Source of the DNA: Methylorubrum rhodesianum
Lineage (GTDB): Bacteria > Pseudomonadota > Alphaproteobacteria > Rhizobiales > Beijerinckiaceae
DNA length: 64,000 nt
Reading direction: 5' to 3'
NCBI RefSeq assembly: GCF_014199985.1
Contig: NZ_JACHOS010000001.1
Span: 496,001-560,000, forward strand
Part shown: piece after piece, positions 62,536 to 64,000 of the stretch
Layout: each line of letters starts with the position of its first letter
How positions within the stretch are numbered: the stretch's first letter is position 1
Program-made: the position numbers and the translations under genes
The notes under the pieces: generated by a model
What the model was told of the DNA's origin: nothing
Database searches by the model: none
What the model saw: the letters and a program-made list of their open reading frames with translations, nothing else

Positions 62536-63332
62536 TGGGCCTGCCGCGCTCGACCTTCTACGACCAGCCGGCGATCAGCACGGATGCAACCGAGCTGCTG
62601 GCCCGCCTGACGGACCTGTGCGACGCGTTCGAAGGCTACGGTTATCGACGCGTCGGAGCGGCGTTGCGCCAGCAGGGGATCGTCGTCAACGGCAAGAAGC
62701 TGCGCCGCCTGATGCGCGAGCACGGCCTGCAGCCGCGCCTGCGCCGACGGTTCAAGGCAACGACCGACAGCGACCACGACCTGCCCGTCTTCCCGAACGT
62801 GGCGGCCGAGCGGGTGCCGGACGGCCCCAACCAGCTCTGGATCGCCGACCTGACCTACATCGCCGTCCCGAACGGCTTCGTCTATCTGGCCGTGATCCTC
62901 GATGCTTGGTCGCGCAAGGCCGTCGGCTATGCCGTGAGCCGCTCGCTCGAAGCGCGCACGGCCGTGGCCGCGCTGGAGGCCGCCCTGGCGGCGCGCTCGC
63001 CGCCCAAGGGCTGCGTGCATCATTCCGACCGCGGGTCGCAGTATGCCTCTGCTGCCTACCGGAAGGTCCTGGCCGAGCATGGACTGGTCGGCTCGATGGG
63101 ACGCCGCGGCAATCCCTATGACAACGCCAAGGCCGAGAGCTTCATGAAGACGCTCAAGGTCGAAGCGGTGTACGTGACGGAGTACGAAACCTTCGCCGAT
63201 GTCGCGGCTGACCTTCCGCGCTTCATCGACGAAGTCTACAACGCCAAGCGGCTGCATTCCGCGCTCGGCTATCTGAGCCCCGTGCAGTTCGAGGAGCAAC
63301 ACGCCCGGCAGCGGGTCAAACCCCTCGCCTGA
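62535..63332 (+). CDS. IS3-family transposase OrfB (DDE integrase domain)
   Basis: A 265-residue transposase from ATG 62535, in the -1 frame relative to OrfA. HTH_21-type start [34 protein letters not shown]. The DDE triad is in [12 protein letters not shown] (Asp), [12 protein letters not shown] (Asp) and [16 protein letters not shown] (Glu). It may also be made as an OrfAB fusion after a frameshift, as in other IS3 elements. It seems intact. Confidence 0.9.
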   Translation: MGLPRSTFYDQPAISTDATELLARLTDLCDAFEGYGYRRVGAALRQQGIVVNGKKLRRLMREHGLQPRLRRRFKATTDSDHDLPVFPNVAAERVPDGPNQLWIADLTYIAVPNGFVYLAVILDAWSRKAVGYAVSRSLEARTAVAALEAALAARSPPKGCVHHSDRGSQYASAAYRKVLAEHGLVGSMGRRGNPYDNAKAESFMKTLKVEAVYVTEYETFADVAADLPRFIDEVYNAKRLHSALGYLSPVQFEEQHARQRVKPLA

Positions 63333-63370
63333 GCCTGTCTACCGATAGGGGCGCACTCCACTTGGGGAGC

Positions 63371-63408
63371 GAATGGCGGGGCATTCAGGGTAGGATGCCC
63401 CGCCATTC
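63371..63408. repeat. 14-bp inverted repeat
   Basis: GAATGGCGGGGCAT (63371-63384) and ATGCCCCGCCATTC (63395-63408) are perfect complements around a 10-nt loop, 10 bp outside the IS. It lies 130 bp before the Dps-like gene, and there is no T tract. It may be an mRNA stem-loop, a terminator for transcripts from the left, or a binding site. Confidence 0.55.
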
Positions 63409-63538
63409 TCATGTCCGCGGGGCATGCGGCGAAATCCTAAATTCGATGTCATTTTCGAACGCTTCCAAACTGCGTTCGTTTTCCAGGTCCTCATCGCTCG
63501 CCCGGGCGGTGCACACACCAGGATCAGATCAACTGCCC

Positions 63539-64000
63539 ATGAAGAATGCCCGTTTCCTCTCGGCTATGCTCCTTGTCGGGACGGCCCTGCCGCTTCCCGT
63601 TCTCGCCAACGGAACGCCAACCCTCGCGCCGCCGCCCCCGAGCGCGATGAAGGTTCTCTCGCGGATCGACCTTGCCCAGGCCGATCAGCAGACCGCCAAA
63701 AGCACCGACGATGTCCGTGGCGCCTCGCAGACCAAGACGACCAGCTCGCAGCCGGTCGGCGCCTTCCCGACCAACGAGATGACGACGCTTCCGGTTATCG
63801 GCCTCGACGGCGACGCCGAGGCAATCAAGAAGGATGTCGCAGCCCTCCAGCAGACCCTGACCGAGCTGCAGCAGCTCCAGCTCCAGACCAAGCAAGCGCA
63901 TTGGAACGCCTCCGGCACCCTGTACTACCCGCTGCACCTGCTTCTGCAGGAGCACTACGAGGGCCTGTCCAAGTACGCCGACACCATCGCCGAGCGCCTG
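63539..64000 (+). CDS. Dps/ferritin-like protein with signal peptide (partial)
   Basis: The frame is open from ATG 63539 to the right edge (154 codons), so the C-terminus is missing. Residues 1-21 form a signal peptide (FLSAMLLVGTALPLPVLAN), then about 75 linker residues rich in Thr/Ser/Gln. The Dps helical domain begins with KKDVAALQQTLTELQQLQLQTKQAHWNASGTLYYPLHLLLQEHYEG, containing the ferroxidase His of the AHWN motif and the acidic helix. A periplasmic location is unusual for Dps, which normally binds DNA or iron in the cytoplasm. It may store or oxidise iron outside. Confidence 0.82.
   Translation, partial: MKNARFLSAMLLVGTALPLPVLANGTPTLAPPPPSAMKVLSRIDLAQADQQTAKSTDDVRGASQTKTTSSQPVGAFPTNEMTTLPVIGLDGDAEAIKKDVAALQQTLTELQQLQLQTKQAHWNASGTLYYPLHLLLQEHYEGLSKYADTIAERL

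Larger units (their letters stand above)
62107..63360 (+). mobile_element. IS3-family insertion sequence with CTT target duplication
   Basis: The element is 1254 bp with terminal repeats TGGAGTGCGCCCCT (62107-62120) and AGGGGCGCACTCCA (63347-63360), perfect over 14 bp. The 3-bp direct repeat CTT flanks both ends (62104-62106 and 63361-63363). Two ORFs encode the transposase. The intact duplication suggests simple, fairly recent insertion, next to a decayed katG. Confidence 0.93.
22979..64000. mobile_element. integrative element / genomic island, left boundary at tRNA-Lys; right end not in window
   Basis: The left boundary is the tRNA-Lys 3' fragment beside an integrase. I found no second copy of the tRNA segment further right, so the far end is probably beyond 64000, or the element is a mosaic with an undetected junction. 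Contents are accessory: unrecognised small genes, a stress regulon block, two IS3-type elements, metal efflux, and broken sigma, katG and alcohol dehydrogenase genes. Only the left boundary is seen directly; the extent is inferred. Confidence 0.5.

Noticed and set aside
1..64000. CRISPR array, rRNA operon or replication origin
   Set aside because: No regularly spaced repeats, rRNA-like sequence or iteron clusters were seen.

Overview
The window is high-GC DNA from an alphaproteobacterium, most likely a Methylobacterium/Methylorubrum-type member of the Hyphomicrobiales. The grounds are an EcfG-type sigma factor with a NepR-like extension, an F1-ATPase zeta-inhibitor (DUF1476) paralogue, a PhaR-type PHA regulator domain and the overall protein character. 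This is inferred from sequence without any database search.

Region 1 (1-22.7 kb) looks like chromosomal backbone. It holds a c-type cytochrome-like protein cut by the left edge, an ECF sigma factor, a class II glutamine amidotransferase, an N-acetylglutaminylglutamine amidotransferase and a GST. The acetolactate synthase genes ilvB and ilvN follow, separated by an opposite-strand methyltransferase; ilvB is preceded by an untracked leader peptide and attenuator. Then come a chemoreceptor, SelO, a DUF892 ferritin-like protein, an MFS permease, a few hypotheticals and an RND metal-efflux adaptor/pump pair.

Region 2 (22.98-30.7 kb) starts at a 50-bp 3' fragment of a tRNA-Lys(CTT) gene next to a tyrosine integrase. 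This is one end of an integrative element whose other end is not visible. Its cargo is small unrecognised genes: a leftward chain with ATGA/GTGA stop-start overlaps headed by a two-HTH protein, a metallophosphoesterase, and two rightward hypotheticals closed by a strong terminator.

Region 3 (30.8-51.9 kb) is a dense stress and energy block. It carries four tandem-domain universal stress proteins, glucokinase, two small c-type cytochromes, cytochrome b561, a K+ channel-like protein, an NRAMP-related transporter, a degenerate receiver protein, three triple-BON proteins, a frameshifted zinc alcohol dehydrogenase, phosphoketolase plus acetate kinase, a PhaR-like domain protein, a zeta-type ATPase inhibitor and a CRP/FNR-family regulator. 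About twelve FNR/FixK-like boxes (TTGA-N6-TCAA or one mismatch) lie upstream of these transcription units, including the regulator itself, usually centred 64-80 bp before the start codon. I read the block as one regulon, probably for low-oxygen or energy-limited survival: phosphoketolase and acetate kinase would give ATP from sugar phosphates while the zeta paralogue limits ATP hydrolysis.

Region 4 (51.9-64 kb) is rearranged. An IS3-family element (51905-53377) sits between a broken ORF and the C-terminal piece of an EcfG-like sigma factor. Next are a CzcCBA-type pump (CzcA and CzcB) with a two-component system, a cysteine-rich secreted protein paralogous to one in region 3, a katG remnant with a frameshift and a TGA stop, a second IS3-family element with a CTT target duplication, and the start of an exported Dps-like protein running off the right edge.
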